Origin: an uncultured Porphyromonas sp.
GTDB lineage: Bacteria; Bacteroidota; Bacteroidia; Bacteroidales; Porphyromonadaceae
Direction: 5' to 3'
Length of the DNA stretch: 64,000 bases
Assembly (NCBI RefSeq): GCF_938023125.1
Contig: NZ_CALHDW010000018.1
Location: forward strand, 1-64,000
The translations under genes and the position numbers were made by a program. The notes below the pieces were generated by a model that had not been told where the DNA came from, ran no database searches, and saw only the letters and a program-made list of their open reading frames with translations. The stretch's first letter is position 1. Each line of letters starts with the position of its first letter. Positions 19,409-28,604 of this stretch are shown one piece after another.

Positions 19409-19823
19409 ATAGACCTATAAGCCGGGTTCTGTACTCTGCAGCCTCCCTACGAGAGAAAGGCTACGGAGCGTCTGCCATTAATCTACGCCATACGTTGCCG
19501 CATGGCTCTAGCAATCTACCCCCCGGCAAGGCGCGAGCAACTCCTATATGCCGGTGTACTTGATCTTACAACCCATGAGACGTACGGCAGCGAATGTCAC
19601 CATCCACCCCGGTGAGCTCTTACCTCACCTTTTCACCCTTACTCACCGAGAGAACCCTTAAAAGGCCCTCGATGAGCGGTTATTCTCTGTTACGCTACTA
19701 CACCTCGCATACCCCATAGAGGTACACTCAGTGCCTTCCCGTTAGGAAGCATGGTGCTCTATGTTGCCCGGACTTTCCTCTCCCCAAGGCTTTTACCCCT
19801 CGAGCAGCGACAGACCGGTCTAC
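19409..19823 (-). ncRNA. rnpB: RNase P RNA
   Basis: On the minus strand the conserved 5' core GAGAGGAAAGTCCGGGCAAC (complement near 19776-19795) and the 3' core AACCCGGCTTATAGG (complement near 19415-19430) are in the order and spacing of bacterial class A RNase P RNA, about 415 nt. The P1 helix can form between GTAGACC at the 5' end and GGTCTAT at the 3' end, which sets the approximate ends. A short hairpin followed by TTTTTG (near 19391-19405) may terminate it. It matures tRNA 5' ends together with RnpA. Confidence 0.95.
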
Positions 19824-19858
19824 CAAAGAGAGATTTTGCTTCTATCCTCTGTTATTTA

Positions 19859-20980
19859 TCAATGCTTCGAGACAATTACCTTTTTGGTTTCGGGCAACGT
19901 CTCATTGCGCAAAGCCACCTGCTTTGCCACACGATCGGCCAACTCAGAAAAATACTCCGCAAGGAGCGTATTTTCGCCTAGGGCCACAGGAGTTCCTTCG
20001 TCCCCTGCTTCACAAACCCCTTGCACGAGGGGGATTTGCCCCAGGAGCGGCAAGCCGAGTTCTTCGGCAAGGCGAGCTCCCCCGCCATTCCCAAAGATAT
20101 AGTATTTATTGTTGGGGAGCTCCTCGGGGGTAAACCAAGACATGTTTTCGACAATACCCAATACAGGCACATTTACCTTATCGGTGAGGAACATATCAAT
20201 ACCCTTACGAGCATCAATGAGAGCAATCTCCTGAGGTGTTGTCACAACAACAGCCCCACTCAAACCGATGGTCTGCACAAGAGTAAGATGGATGTCGCTG
20301 GTACCGGGAGGCATATCAATAAGGAGATAATCCAACTCTCCCCAATTACCATCCTTGATGAGCTGACTCAGCGCATTCGAAGCCATGGAACCGCGCCATA
20401 GAAGTGCCTTATCGGGATCCACAAAGAAGCCGATGGAGAGCAGTTTAATACCCTCTGCCACCACAATGGGTTGGATGGTATCGCCTCGCCCTTCTACCGT
20501 CTCTATCTCGGGACGTGCATCTTCGCAAGCGAACATTTTTGGCATACTAGGGCCATAAATATCGGCATCCAGTAAACCCACTCGATAGCCTTTGCGAGCG
20601 AGAGCTACAGCCAAGTTGGCGGTAAGGGTACTCTTACCCACTCCGCCTTTTCCGGAGAAGACGGCAATCGTATTGCGCACGCCCTCTAGAGGATTCTCGC
20701 GCTCCACCTTTTGGGGTTCGTCAAAAACAGCTTTTACGTTCCCACGAACCTCCACATCCGGAGCTATATACGTCAAGATCGCTTGCTCTGCAGCTTTAAT
20801 TACAGAAGCCTTAAAGGGGTCGTTGCTTTTAGCAAACTTAATCGAGAAGGATACCTTAGATCCCTCTATGCGGATATCGTCTTGCAGCATCTCCGAAGAG
20901 ACAATATCCACGCCGCTACCGGGGTAACGCACATGCTTCAATGCCTCTATAATGAGTGCCGGATATAATTGAGTTGCCAT
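19859..20980 (-). CDS. mrp: Mrp/NBP35-family P-loop ATPase, iron-sulfur cluster carrier
   Basis: The protein has 373 aa. Residues 1-90 are a MIP18/DUF59 domain; from ~100 comes a Mrp ATPase with the deviant Walker A GKGGVGKSTL, DADIYGPSMPKMF and LLIDMPPGTSD. The family is held to carry Fe-S clusters to apoproteins. The C-terminal CxxC cluster-ligand motif of NBP35/ApbC is not visible: the region following ENMSWFTPEELPNN contains no cysteine pair, so cluster binding would need other residues. It is the last gene of a tight operon (meaB, acidic protein, trmB, mrp; 2 nt after trmB). Confidence 0.93.
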   Translation of the reverse strand: MATQLYPALIIEALKHVRYPGSGVDIVSSEMLQDDIRIEGSKVSFSIKFAKSNDPFKASVIKAAEQAILTYIAPDVEVRGNVKAVFDEPQKVERENPLEGVRNTIAVFSGKGGVGKSTLTANLAVALARKGYRVGLLDADIYGPSMPKMFACEDARPEIETVEGRGDTIQPIVVAEGIKLLSIGFFVDPDKALLWRGSMASNALSQLIKDGNWGELDYLLIDMPPGTSDIHLTLVQTIGLSGAVVVTTPQEIALIDARKGIDMFLTDKVNVPVLGIVENMSWFTPEELPNNKYYIFGNGGGARLAEELGLPLLGQIPLVQGVCEAGDEGTPVALGENTLLAEYFSELADRVAKQVALRNETLPETKKVIVSKH

Positions 20981-20982
20981 AT

Positions 20983-21771
20983 TTATTTAGATCTGTTATT
21001 CTCTATTTCCTCAAAAGAAGGGGGAGAGACTACGCCACGAGAGAAGCTATGATAATCGTCATGCTCCGGCTCCTCCGCCGGCTCTACAAAAGTCTCTCTG
21101 TGGGGCAATTGCCAAGAAATATATTTGATGGACTTGCCACGACTCAGCCACTGCGCCTCGTAGGCCGTCTGTGTATTGGGGATCTGCTCTAGCACCTCGC
21201 GCCCCGTGCCATAGAGATCGTCTGTAGCCAAGCGGGGTGAAATCTCGTTTACCGCCAAGAGGTCTTGCGTGTATTGGTAGAGGAAGGGACTATCGGTCTT
21301 TAGATGGATAATGCCCTCTTTTGCCAGGATGCGCCTATAAAGCCGAAAGGCAAACGAAGAGACGAGTCTTGCCCTTGTCTTCGACATCTGAGGATCCGGG
21401 AAGGTGATCCAAATCTCACTAACCTCCCCCTCAGAAAAGAAGTGATCGAGCAGATTTATATCGGTACGCACAAAGGCGGCATTGGGCATCTCTGTACGAT
21501 GTGCCACCCCGGCTCCTGCCCACAGACGCGCCCCTTTGCGGTCGAATCCCACATAGAGCGACCCAGGGTTGCTTGCGGCAAGCGCCACGGTGTACTCACC
21601 CCTACCGCACCCCAGCTCTATTACAAGAGGCGAAGTGGGCGAGGCAAAATAGGTCGTACGCCAAGAGCCTTTATGAGGGAACCCCTCAGCCTCCAGACGT
21701 GCATAAGGGTACTGAAGAACGCACGAAAAGGTCTCTAGATCTGCAAACTTAGAGAGTTTATTTTTGCCCAT
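20983..21771 (-). CDS. trmB: tRNA (guanine-46-N7)-methyltransferase
   Basis: This SAM-dependent enzyme makes m7G46 in the tRNA variable loop. The SAM pocket is VIELGCGRGEYTVALA (~residues 51-66), and the family signature ITFPDPQMSKTRARL is at ~140. The length (262 aa) is slightly long because of an extended C-terminal tail (EEPEHDDYHSFSRG). It lies 3 nt after the upstream acidic-protein stop and 2 nt before mrp. Confidence 0.96.
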   Translation of the reverse strand: MGKNKLSKFADLETFSCVLQYPYARLEAEGFPHKGSWRTTYFASPTSPLVIELGCGRGEYTVALAASNPGSLYVGFDRKGARLWAGAGVAHRTEMPNAAFVRTDINLLDHFFSEGEVSEIWITFPDPQMSKTRARLVSSFAFRLYRRILAKEGIIHLKTDSPFLYQYTQDLLAVNEISPRLATDDLYGTGREVLEQIPNTQTAYEAQWLSRGKSIKYISWQLPHRETFVEPAEEPEHDDYHSFSRGVVSPPSFEEIENNRSK

Positions 21772-21774
21772 CTA

Positions 21775-22116
21775 TTAAGCCTCTTCTTCTCCCTCTTCAA
21801 AGCCGCAGAAATCCATTTCTGCCTCTACAATCGACAAGACTTCCTCTTCTGTAAAAGAGCCGATTTGATCCTTCTTGGCATTCTTGATAATGTATTCCAC
21901 AATCTCAGAGAGGTCGATATCCACTACCGCATCGTCACTTTCGTCTTCGAATTCCTCTATGATACCACGGCTTTCGTAGTATTCGTAGATCAAATCCACG
22001 AAGTAAACAATATCATCATCACTGAGACGCTCCTTTAGAGTCGGGGAGAGTTTCTTACGGATATAGGCGACAGCCTCGCTATCGTCATACTCAAAAGATT
22101 CGGGTTCGTTATTCAT
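21775..22116 (-). CDS. small acidic protein of unknown function
   Basis: The protein (113 aa) starts MNNEPESFEY; an upstream in-frame start at 22179 is rejected because the ATG at 22116 overlaps the meaB stop (ATGAATAA, 8-nt overlap), the usual coupled arrangement. Roughly a third of residues are Asp or Glu, with a strongly acidic C-terminus (FEEGEEEA). No signal peptide, membrane segment or known domain is visible; the pattern is helical. Position between meaB and trmB suggests cotranscription, not a shared pathway. It resembles conserved hypothetical proteins of Bacteroidales; I do not recognise a function. Confidence 0.85.
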   Translation of the reverse strand: MNNEPESFEYDDSEAVAYIRKKLSPTLKERLSDDDIVYFVDLIYEYYESRGIIEEFEDESDDAVVDIDLSEIVEYIIKNAKKDQIGSFTEEEVLSIVEAEMDFCGFEEGEEEA

Positions 22117-23233
22117 TATATATTGTTTCTTGTGATATACTATTATAATAAGAAGAGAGGAGACGATGAGCCGCCACAAAGGGCGTTATACTCTCCGTTT
22201 GCACGGCGTACTCCATCTCCGGGAGGAGCTTCACAATCTCCTCGTTGTGGAAAAACGAATGCTTGAGGGCATCATTGATCGCCTCATACATCCACCATTT
22301 GGCTTGACGCTGGCGTTTGAGCTCGAAGTAGCCGGTATCTACGGTATAGTGGCGGTACTTATCGATCATATCAAAGATCTCCTTAATCCCGATTCCATAG
22401 TAACCGCTATAAGTAAGCACCTTAGGCTCCCAGCCCGACTCCGTCCGGGGGAAGAGTTGCAACGCATTGCGGAAGTGGGCAGCAGCGAGTCGTGCAGCAT
22501 CCACATTCTCCCCATCAGCTTTGTTTATGATAATGCCGTCTGCCATCTCCATAATCCCCCTTTTGATCCCTTGCAGTTCGTCTCCGGTACCGGCAAGCTG
22601 GATGAGCAAAAAGAAATCTACCATGGAGTGCACGGCGGTTTCACTTTGCCCTACACCCACGGTTTCGACAAAGATGGTATCGAACCCCGCAGCCTCACAC
22701 AAGATGATGGTCTCACGCGTTTTGCGGGCGACACCCCCCAGGGAATCTCCGGCTGCACTCGGACGAATAAAAGCATGCGGCTCACGAGCAAGCTGCTCCA
22801 TACGTGTTTTATCGCCTAAGATACTTCCTCTACTCACTTCACTCGTAGGGTCGATGGCCAAGACGGCGAGCTTACGACCTTGGCGCACGAGGTGCATACC
22901 AAAAGAGTCTATGCTTGTACTCTTGCCTGCCCCGGGCACACCTGTAATACCGATACGGATACTCTTGCCGGCATAGGGTAGACACCCCTCTATAATCGCC
23001 TGCGCCTTAGCCCGATGAGCCTCCAGCGTACTCTCCACAAGGGTAACAGCCTGACTTAATCGCGTAATATCCCCTGCCACAATAGCCTCCACATACTGCT
23101 CAACGGAGAGCTCCGGCAGACGACGTCGCCGGAAATGCGGATTGACAATAGGAGGTGCAGACGCCACCCCACTCTGCACCTTAAGCCCCTTATAGGCCGG
23201 ATCGTTCTCCGGGTGGTGATGCTTATCTTCCAT
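22109..23233 (-). CDS. meaB: methylmalonyl-CoA mutase-associated GTPase MeaB
   Basis: A G3E-family GTPase (374 aa) that chaperones and protects adenosylcobalamin-dependent methylmalonyl-CoA mutase, needed for the propionate/succinate route. Motifs: Walker A GVPGAGKST (~residues 96-104), AIDPTSEVSRGSILGDKTRM (switch region), FVETVGVGQSE and the guanine-specificity NKAD (~257). The mutase genes are not in the window. First gene of the operon with the acidic protein, trmB and mrp; its stop overlaps the next ATG. Confidence 0.95.
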   Translation of the reverse strand: MEDKHHHPENDPAYKGLKVQSGVASAPPIVNPHFRRRRLPELSVEQYVEAIVAGDITRLSQAVTLVESTLEAHRAKAQAIIEGCLPYAGKSIRIGITGVPGAGKSTSIDSFGMHLVRQGRKLAVLAIDPTSEVSRGSILGDKTRMEQLAREPHAFIRPSAAGDSLGGVARKTRETIILCEAAGFDTIFVETVGVGQSETAVHSMVDFFLLIQLAGTGDELQGIKRGIMEMADGIIINKADGENVDAARLAAAHFRNALQLFPRTESGWEPKVLTYSGYYGIGIKEIFDMIDKYRHYTVDTGYFELKRQRQAKWWMYEAINDALKHSFFHNEEIVKLLPEMEYAVQTESITPFVAAHRLLSSYYNSISQETIYNE

Positions 23234-23291
23234 AGGGATAATAATCTTACTAGCGTTCGGTAAGGGTCTCGAGCAACCGCTTCACAAAGGA

Positions 23292-24413
23292 TTACTTCTT
23301 AATGGAGGCTTCGAAGCGCACCTTACGAAGAGGCCCATGAGGGTCATTGACCAAGATGTCTACATTCTGAGAGAGCTTACCGCCCTGACGAGCCACCTCA
23401 CGCATATTGATGCTGTAAACCAATTCGCTCTTTGCTCCGGGGGCTATGGTCTTACTCGTCGCTTTGATTTTTATAGCCTTATTACCGGAGACCACACTAT
23501 AGATTTCGAGAGGAGCCTCCCCCTTGTTTTCCAGCGTAATACGTCCCTTGATTGTCTCCGATGCGGGGCGTTCCCCAAAATCGTAATAGGTCACGAGATC
23601 CATTTTGGGGCTCTTGCCGGTACCCGAGATAAGCTCATCGGGGATAATAGGCATACTCACCTCAACATCGGCACTCTCTTTCACTTTCCCCTCTGCATCA
23701 CAGGCTTCGAGATGAAAAACCCCATAACGGAGTGCAGGTTTATCCCTGGGAGAGACCAAAGAGGTGAGGTAAAGTTCTTCGGGTTCGTTGGGCTCCAGCG
23801 TAAACTCGGTCTTACTGATGGAAACGAACTTAGGCACCTTGCGGAGGCGCACCATAATAGGGCGATCGGTAGGGTTATTGACAACCAAACGAATTGTTGC
23901 ATCGCCCTCGGCAGACACGATTGGGAAGGCAAGAAGATGATTGCTCACCTGAAGACCGCCCACTCGAAGCTGATATTTCCGATCTTCATTCCCCCCGAGC
24001 GTTGTTACATTTCCCTTGATTACAAGTTCTTTGGGGAGCTCTCCAGCATTGGAGTAGATGCGTACCTTCTTAACAAAAGTACCCGGGCGCCCCTCCGGAT
24101 TATAGGTTACTCGCACCTCGCCTCTAGCTCCGGGTGCCACCGTCTCTCGGGTATAAGAGGGGGTGGTACAACCACAGTCTGCCGTAGCATTGGTAATAAC
24201 GAGGGGGGCAGAACCCGTATTCCTAAAATAGAAAATGCACCCAATGGGGCCTTTCTCCTCGGCTACCAAGCCGAAGTTGTGAACAGAGTCTGCAAATGTC
24301 ATTACAGGGATCGCTTCACTCACGGCCCCTTGTGCCCATACACTATAAGCCCTAGAGGAGAGCACAAGAGCGACCAAAAGCAGGGTCCCAAGATGGTGTA
24401 TTGCTCGTTTCAT
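23292..24413 (-). CDS. secreted protein with DUF1573 Ig-like domains
   Basis: The protein has 373 aa with a signal peptide (to ~residue 27, VWAQG). A DUF1573 domain covers ~35-140: the sequence VHNFGLVAEEKGPIGCIFYF leads to the hallmark TADCGCTTPSY and then RGEVRVTYNPEGRPGTF. Two further Ig-like strand-rich modules follow (second DUF1573-like copy around 270-370: YYDFGERPASETIKG). The family is periplasmic or surface located in Bacteroidetes with no settled role. It follows a smaller single-domain paralogue at 24496 but is separated from it by a terminator. Confidence 0.88.
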   Translation of the reverse strand: MKRAIHHLGTLLLVALVLSSRAYSVWAQGAVSEAIPVMTFADSVHNFGLVAEEKGPIGCIFYFRNTGSAPLVITNATADCGCTTPSYTRETVAPGARGEVRVTYNPEGRPGTFVKKVRIYSNAGELPKELVIKGNVTTLGGNEDRKYQLRVGGLQVSNHLLAFPIVSAEGDATIRLVVNNPTDRPIMVRLRKVPKFVSISKTEFTLEPNEPEELYLTSLVSPRDKPALRYGVFHLEACDAEGKVKESADVEVSMPIIPDELISGTGKSPKMDLVTYYDFGERPASETIKGRITLENKGEAPLEIYSVVSGNKAIKIKATSKTIAPGAKSELVYSINMREVARQGGKLSQNVDILVNDPHGPLRKVRFEASIKK

Positions 24414-24422
24414 ATCTACGAT

Positions 24423-24471
24423 AAAAACCGCCCCCTCTGGGGATGCTCCATAGAAAGAACACCCCAGAGGG
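24423..24471 (-). terminator. terminator after the short DUF1573 gene
   Basis: On the minus strand CCCTCTGGGG pairs with CCCCAGAGGG across a ~19-nt loop, followed by GGCGGTTTTTAT. It lies between the two DUF1573 genes, so the second probably depends on read-through or its own promoter. Confidence 0.8.
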
Positions 24472-24495
24472 AGGATATAAATTTACTGTATCGGC

Positions 24496-24888
24496 TTACT
24501 CTACCGTACCTTTTATCTGAAGAGTAAAGGCTCCGTCCTTGCCATTGCTATAGACGGCCACTGTCTTTACAAACTGACCGGGACGACCGGCAGGATTGTA
24601 GGTGACCTTAATCTTAGACTCCTTACCCGGAGCAATAGGCTCGGTCGAAAACTCGGGCTTAGTGCAGCCACAAGCTGCATTTACTCTAGTAATAACGAGA
24701 GGAGCCGTACCCACATTCTTTATCACAAATACGTGGCTTACAGGGCCATTTACTTCCTTAATCGTTCCAAAGTCGAACTCAGTTTTTTCTGCGCTTATAA
24801 CGGCGCCATTATCCTTCTTGCCGTCCTGAGCAAGAGCTACACCCAAGGAAAAAAAGAGGGTGACTAGTAAAAAAACAACTTTCTTCAT
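24496..24888 (-). CDS. small secreted DUF1573 protein
   Basis: The protein has 130 aa: a signal peptide (~residues 1-20, ending VALAQ), then one DUF1573 domain with FDFGTIKEVNGPVSHVF, the cysteine hallmark NAACGCTKPEF and KVTYNPAGRPGQF. It is a single-domain version of the first domain of the neighbour at 23292, so the pair is probably a duplication. Location periplasmic or extracellular; function unknown. Promoter-like TATATTTG lies at 24968-24961. Confidence 0.9.
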   Translation of the reverse strand: MKKVVFLLVTLFFSLGVALAQDGKKDNGAVISAEKTEFDFGTIKEVNGPVSHVFVIKNVGTAPLVITRVNAACGCTKPEFSTEPIAPGKESKIKVTYNPAGRPGQFVKTVAVYSNGKDGAFTLQIKGTVE

Positions 24889-25428
24889 AGCATTGAATAT
24901 TACTTATACTATATCTATCATCTTTGACAACACAACGCCGACAACGTTTACTCGGCTCCGCAAATATACAAAGCTTTTTGGGAAACCGATCTCTTTTTAA
25001 GGGGAGAAGGCGTGCAAAAGGCGCCGCAAGTTGAGGTTAATCGACCGCCCAAGGCGAGAGAAACAGACGATACACGCTCTCTTTAATAAGGGTACCGGCC
25101 CCTCCCCCGCCCCAAGAGAGGGAATGGGGGCCAAGGCAGACAGCAAAACGAGATGAGCGTATCGAACAAGAAGCAGACCTTGTATATAATGAGGTGTACC
25201 TCCCCATGGGATGGTAGCGATCTCCTCGAAAAAGGAGACTCAAGATGCTATTGCTACACGCCGCCCGGGGAGTGTGGCTTATTCAATGTTTTGCTTACCT
25301 TTGCGATATAAAGGTTGAGATTTTCCTTCAGCCCGCCAGGTTTCCAAACAAACCTAAGGATTGTACGGAACCTCACAACCCAACGAACTCCTGAAATAAA
25401 AAGGATAAAAACACTAAAACTCATCAAA
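24889..25428. other. 540-bp divergent intergenic region
   Basis: Between divergent genes. It contains TATATTTG on the minus strand (24968-24961, preceded upstream by a T-rich tract) for the DUF1573 gene and TACCTTTG on the plus strand (25296-25303) for the Omp28-like gene. The middle (25030-25250) is GC-rich with a possible hairpin (GGCCCC near 25097 with GGGGGCC near 25126). No convincing gene was found. Confidence 0.6.
25296..25303 (+). promoter_or_regulatory. -7 element for the Omp28-like gene
   Basis: TACCTTTG, 125 nt upstream of the start codon, implies a leader of about 120 nt. A matching -33 TTG is not clear. Confidence 0.55.
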
Positions 25429-26472
25429 ATGAAAAAGATTAGCAGCATCTATTTCTTACTAGCAACCCTATTGTTAGTAGCATGCAAGGGCTCATCAAAC
25501 TCCGGCCAGGACCCGGTAAGCCCCACCCAACCCAAGCTTATACTAACTACCGACAAGCACTCGATCGTAGCCGATGGTCAAGAAAAAGCGATGTTTCTTG
25601 TACGAGACGAAAACAACGAATTCTACACAAAACAAGCAACATTTACGGCTAATGGAGAAATACTAGAGAGGGCACAGTTTTCCACCACGACGCCCGGAGA
25701 ATACAAAATCGTAGCTAAGGTAGGGGATGCCGTCTCCAACGAAATTATCATCACGGCTACCAAAGACGAAACCCTGGATGAGCCGAAAGACTTCAACCCC
25801 ACTCCACGCGTCCTACTCGAAGACTGGACAGGCACTTGGTGTCAATATTGCCCTAGAGCCCATGCAATATTGGAAGACGCCGATAAGGATCCTAAGTTCG
25901 TGACCCTTGAGATTCACATAGGAAAAGGATCTGATCCTTTTGCAGTTGACGCATTGGCCAAGCCCCTCATGGCTTCTCAGAGCATCCAAGAATACCCAAC
26001 AATTAGGGCTAATCGCATGTATTCTTCAAACACCAATTTTGAAGGAATCAAGAAGATGTTTGCCGACTTTACTACTCAGGTTGGTATCGCCATGGACGTG
26101 AAGCTCAAAGGGAACGATGTGGTAGCGAAAGTAAAAGTACGCCGCCAACCCGCCTTTACATCAGACGTTCGCCTCTGTATTGCTCTCTACGAAAACAATC
26201 TCCATGCCGATCAGAGAAATGCGGTTTTCCCCGACAAGGGCAATCCTATTAAGAACCAAAGATTTGACCACGTACTCCGCGATTTCTACCAGAAGGCTCC
26301 TCTAGGGATGGACATTAAGTTCAATGACAACATCCATATCGGCGAGTACACTTTCACGCCCGAGAGCGATTGGCAAAAAGAAAACCTTGGAGTTGTTGTT
26401 ATGGTTCTAGACAAGAAAGGACGAGTTCTCAACTCTCAGTATGCCGATGTCAACAGTAGCAAAGGTTACTAA
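25429..26472 (+). CDS. Omp28-like outer-membrane lipoprotein with thioredoxin-fold domain
   Basis: I start at the ATG at 25429 (MKKISSIYF), which gives a lipoprotein signal with lipobox LLVAC (Cys at ~residue 19); the longer in-frame start at 25315 would bury it. The protein is 347 aa. Residues ~35-115 are an Ig-like module (KLILTTDKHSIVADGQE). Residues ~130-240 match the Omp28 family, with EDWTGTWCQYCPRA carrying a thioredoxin-like CxxC. Omp28 proteins are surface lipoproteins in Porphyromonas; a redox or adhesin role is not established. It ends at a strong terminator (26502-26536). Confidence 0.88.
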   Translation: MKKISSIYFLLATLLLVACKGSSNSGQDPVSPTQPKLILTTDKHSIVADGQEKAMFLVRDENNEFYTKQATFTANGEILERAQFSTTTPGEYKIVAKVGDAVSNEIIITATKDETLDEPKDFNPTPRVLLEDWTGTWCQYCPRAHAILEDADKDPKFVTLEIHIGKGSDPFAVDALAKPLMASQSIQEYPTIRANRMYSSNTNFEGIKKMFADFTTQVGIAMDVKLKGNDVVAKVKVRRQPAFTSDVRLCIALYENNLHADQRNAVFPDKGNPIKNQRFDHVLRDFYQKAPLGMDIKFNDNIHIGEYTFTPESDWQKENLGVVVMVLDKKGRVLNSQYADVNSSKGY

Positions 26473-26501
26473 TAACCGACCCCCTAGGTTATAATAATGA
26501 A

Positions 26502-26536
26502 AAGGCCCTCCTCAGCTAGCTGGGGAGGGCCTTTCG
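26502..26536 (+). terminator. terminator after the Omp28-like gene
   Basis: AAAGGCCCTCC pairs with GGAGGGCCTTT across a CAGCTAGCTG inner stem. Symmetry means it could work on both strands. Confidence 0.88.
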
Positions 26537-26631
26537 TTAGCTACGAAGTGCAGGTGGCTGCCCCTACTCCTCCCCACCCCCAATACTCACTTTTTTCACC
26601 CTCTTTTTTCCGAAGGGGGTGATTTTTTTAT

Positions 26632-26639
26632 TATATTTG
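26632..26639 (+). promoter_or_regulatory. -7 element for the secreted-protein gene at 26709
   Basis: TATATTTG preceded by a T7 run; 69 nt upstream of the ATG. Confidence 0.6.
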
Positions 26640-26708
26640 CCCATAGAAACACCGCCCATGACATAGTAGTTAGGAATCTTATTAATACGAATAAATAGGT
26701 TTAGTGCA

Positions 26709-28604
26709 ATGAAAAGATCCTTACTCTTACTAACCCTCCTTGTAGGGTTCCTCGGGCTATTCCGGCCCGCTGTAGCACAGGCACAGAATGGCGAACGCAT
26801 GCTCCTGTACACCAAGAGCGGAAAAGTCATTCCGTATCGTGTCCAACACCTTGATAGCATCAAGTTCCTAACGGATAACATAGATCTAGCACTTCATCCT
26901 CAAATTGCCCCAAGACCCGATGGTGCAACCGGAGCCATGAAGATGAACGTAGGCGCCGTGGGGCAAAATGTTCGACGTATTTCCTATGTACTTCTTGAGG
27001 CACATCAGACAGCAAAGATGGATGAGTATCAGAGTCTCCGACTATTCGATCCCGAAGAGGCAGCTCGTACTGGAGTGCAAATCTTTGAGGCAGAGGGGAA
27101 CATGCAATACGACCTACCAAGCATGCAGCGAGGGTATAGCTATACGGCTCTCTTCTTGCCCTACGATGAGTTAGGTTGCCCCGGAGATGTTACGCGCGTC
27201 CGGTTCACCGTACCCCTAGGATCTCTCAAAGGAGCTCCCTCCATACAAGTGGACTTCTCCGAGGTGCAGGGCAATGGGTTCAAGGCGAAGATGACCCCCA
27301 ATGGGGACGTTAAAGGCTACTTCTTCCTATGCGAAGAGACCAACAACCCTGCACGCAACCAGAAGATGCAGGAACTTGGGATCCCCGACTTGAAACACTA
27401 TATAGTACAATTCGGGGTAGACCCTGAAACGGGGAAGCCATACGAAGGAGTAAAAGAAAAGACCTTTAGCGAACTGAAAAAGAATGTAGAGTATACCCTC
27501 TATGTGGTTCTAATTGACGCCGAAGGGCAATACTCCGATCTCTACGACACCTTTAAGGTGATTACAAAACCCAAGGGCACCTCCGAGACTGCATCCTGTA
27601 CCATCGAAGTGACGGAGATTACCGAGCAAACGGCAACCATCATAACCACGCCCAATGTCAACACCTCAGCCTTTAGGAGAAGTATCTTCAAGAAGGGAAC
27701 GAAGACAGAGGAAGAAATGCTCACATACTTGAGAGATACTCCAGAGACAGCCCAACTTCCCTTCTACACCGAGCCCCAGACACAAGTCTGGGAAGGACTA
27801 GATCCGGCAACCACCTACGTAGCCGTTGCCCTTGCTAGAAATGCAGACGACAAGTGGGGACCTCTTGTACGAAAAGAGTTCACCACCAAGGCACCTCAAG
27901 TGGAGCCCCAAATCCCTCTTGCATATGTAGCAGAATACAATCTCAACCAAGATGGCGATCATCTCGTTAGCACACAGGCGAGCGACGTCAGTGGGTTCTT
28001 CTCCTATGAGGAGGCCAAAACAAAAGCTCTCAAGACAACGATAGACGGTGTAAACTACCACCTTCCCTCTCAAGCCGAGTGGATGTCTATCATTCCTCTA
28101 GACAAGATCCCCATTGACTATATCAATTTTGCTGTAGCCTACGATCAGACGGATATCTCAGAAACAGTATCCGTAGCCGGAAAAGAAGTTACATCGACCA
28201 ATGACTACCATGCCGCAGGCGATGGTATCGTATATGCCCTCCGCTATAAGGGGACAGAGCTTGTCTCCGCATGGCGCTACGAACTCATATCTAATGACGG
28301 AGATAGGCTCTTAAAGATCACAGCACGACCTCTAGAGACTCCTCTAGCCCTCACTGTCGAAGATATTGCCAAAGCCTCTTTCTGGACGGGAGAGAAAGAG
28401 ATCGTAAGACAATTCCCCGCCTCGGGTATGGTTACCTCCTCCGGCTCGGTCGTACAAAAAGGGTCTGATGGCTACTTCTGGTCAGCGACCGACAATGGTC
28501 CCTTCTACGCTTGGGGCATGTTCTTTACCGACTCATCTTCTGACGTGGGGCGCTATATGAGCAGACTTAAGTGCTCGGTACGCCTATTTATAAACGCAGA
28601 ATAA
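26709..28604 (+). CDS. secreted protein, paralogue of the one at 56023, with added C-terminal domain
   Basis: The protein has 631 aa. A signal peptide ends near AVAQAQ (residue ~26); then RMLLYTKSGKVIPYRVQHLD and SIKFLTDNIDL, a motif shared with the protein at 56023. Residues ~60-400 align with that protein by eye: GYSYTALFLPYDELGCPGDV, KMTPNGDVKGYFFL, GIPDLKHYIVQFGVD and DAEGQYSDLYDTFKVTT-like strands, suggesting three Ig/fibronectin-like modules. Residues ~410-631 are extra and resemble a FISUMP-type domain (YHLPSQAEWMSI, then GYFWSATDNGPFYAWGMFF and KCSVRLF). No T9SS C-terminal domain is seen. Function unknown. Confidence 0.75.
   Translation: MKRSLLLLTLLVGFLGLFRPAVAQAQNGERMLLYTKSGKVIPYRVQHLDSIKFLTDNIDLALHPQIAPRPDGATGAMKMNVGAVGQNVRRISYVLLEAHQTAKMDEYQSLRLFDPEEAARTGVQIFEAEGNMQYDLPSMQRGYSYTALFLPYDELGCPGDVTRVRFTVPLGSLKGAPSIQVDFSEVQGNGFKAKMTPNGDVKGYFFLCEETNNPARNQKMQELGIPDLKHYIVQFGVDPETGKPYEGVKEKTFSELKKNVEYTLYVVLIDAEGQYSDLYDTFKVITKPKGTSETASCTIEVTEITEQTATIITTPNVNTSAFRRSIFKKGTKTEEEMLTYLRDTPETAQLPFYTEPQTQVWEGLDPATTYVAVALARNADDKWGPLVRKEFTTKAPQVEPQIPLAYVAEYNLNQDGDHLVSTQASDVSGFFSYEEAKTKALKTTIDGVNYHLPSQAEWMSIIPLDKIPIDYINFAVAYDQTDISETVSVAGKEVTSTNDYHAAGDGIVYALRYKGTELVSAWRYELISNDGDRLLKITARPLETPLALTVEDIAKASFWTGEKEIVRQFPASGMVTSSGSVVQKGSDGYFWSATDNGPFYAWGMFFTDSSSDVGRYMSRLKCSVRLFINAE

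Noticed and set aside
25315..25428. Longer N-terminus for the Omp28-like protein
   Set aside because: It would bury a clear lipoprotein signal that begins at 25429.
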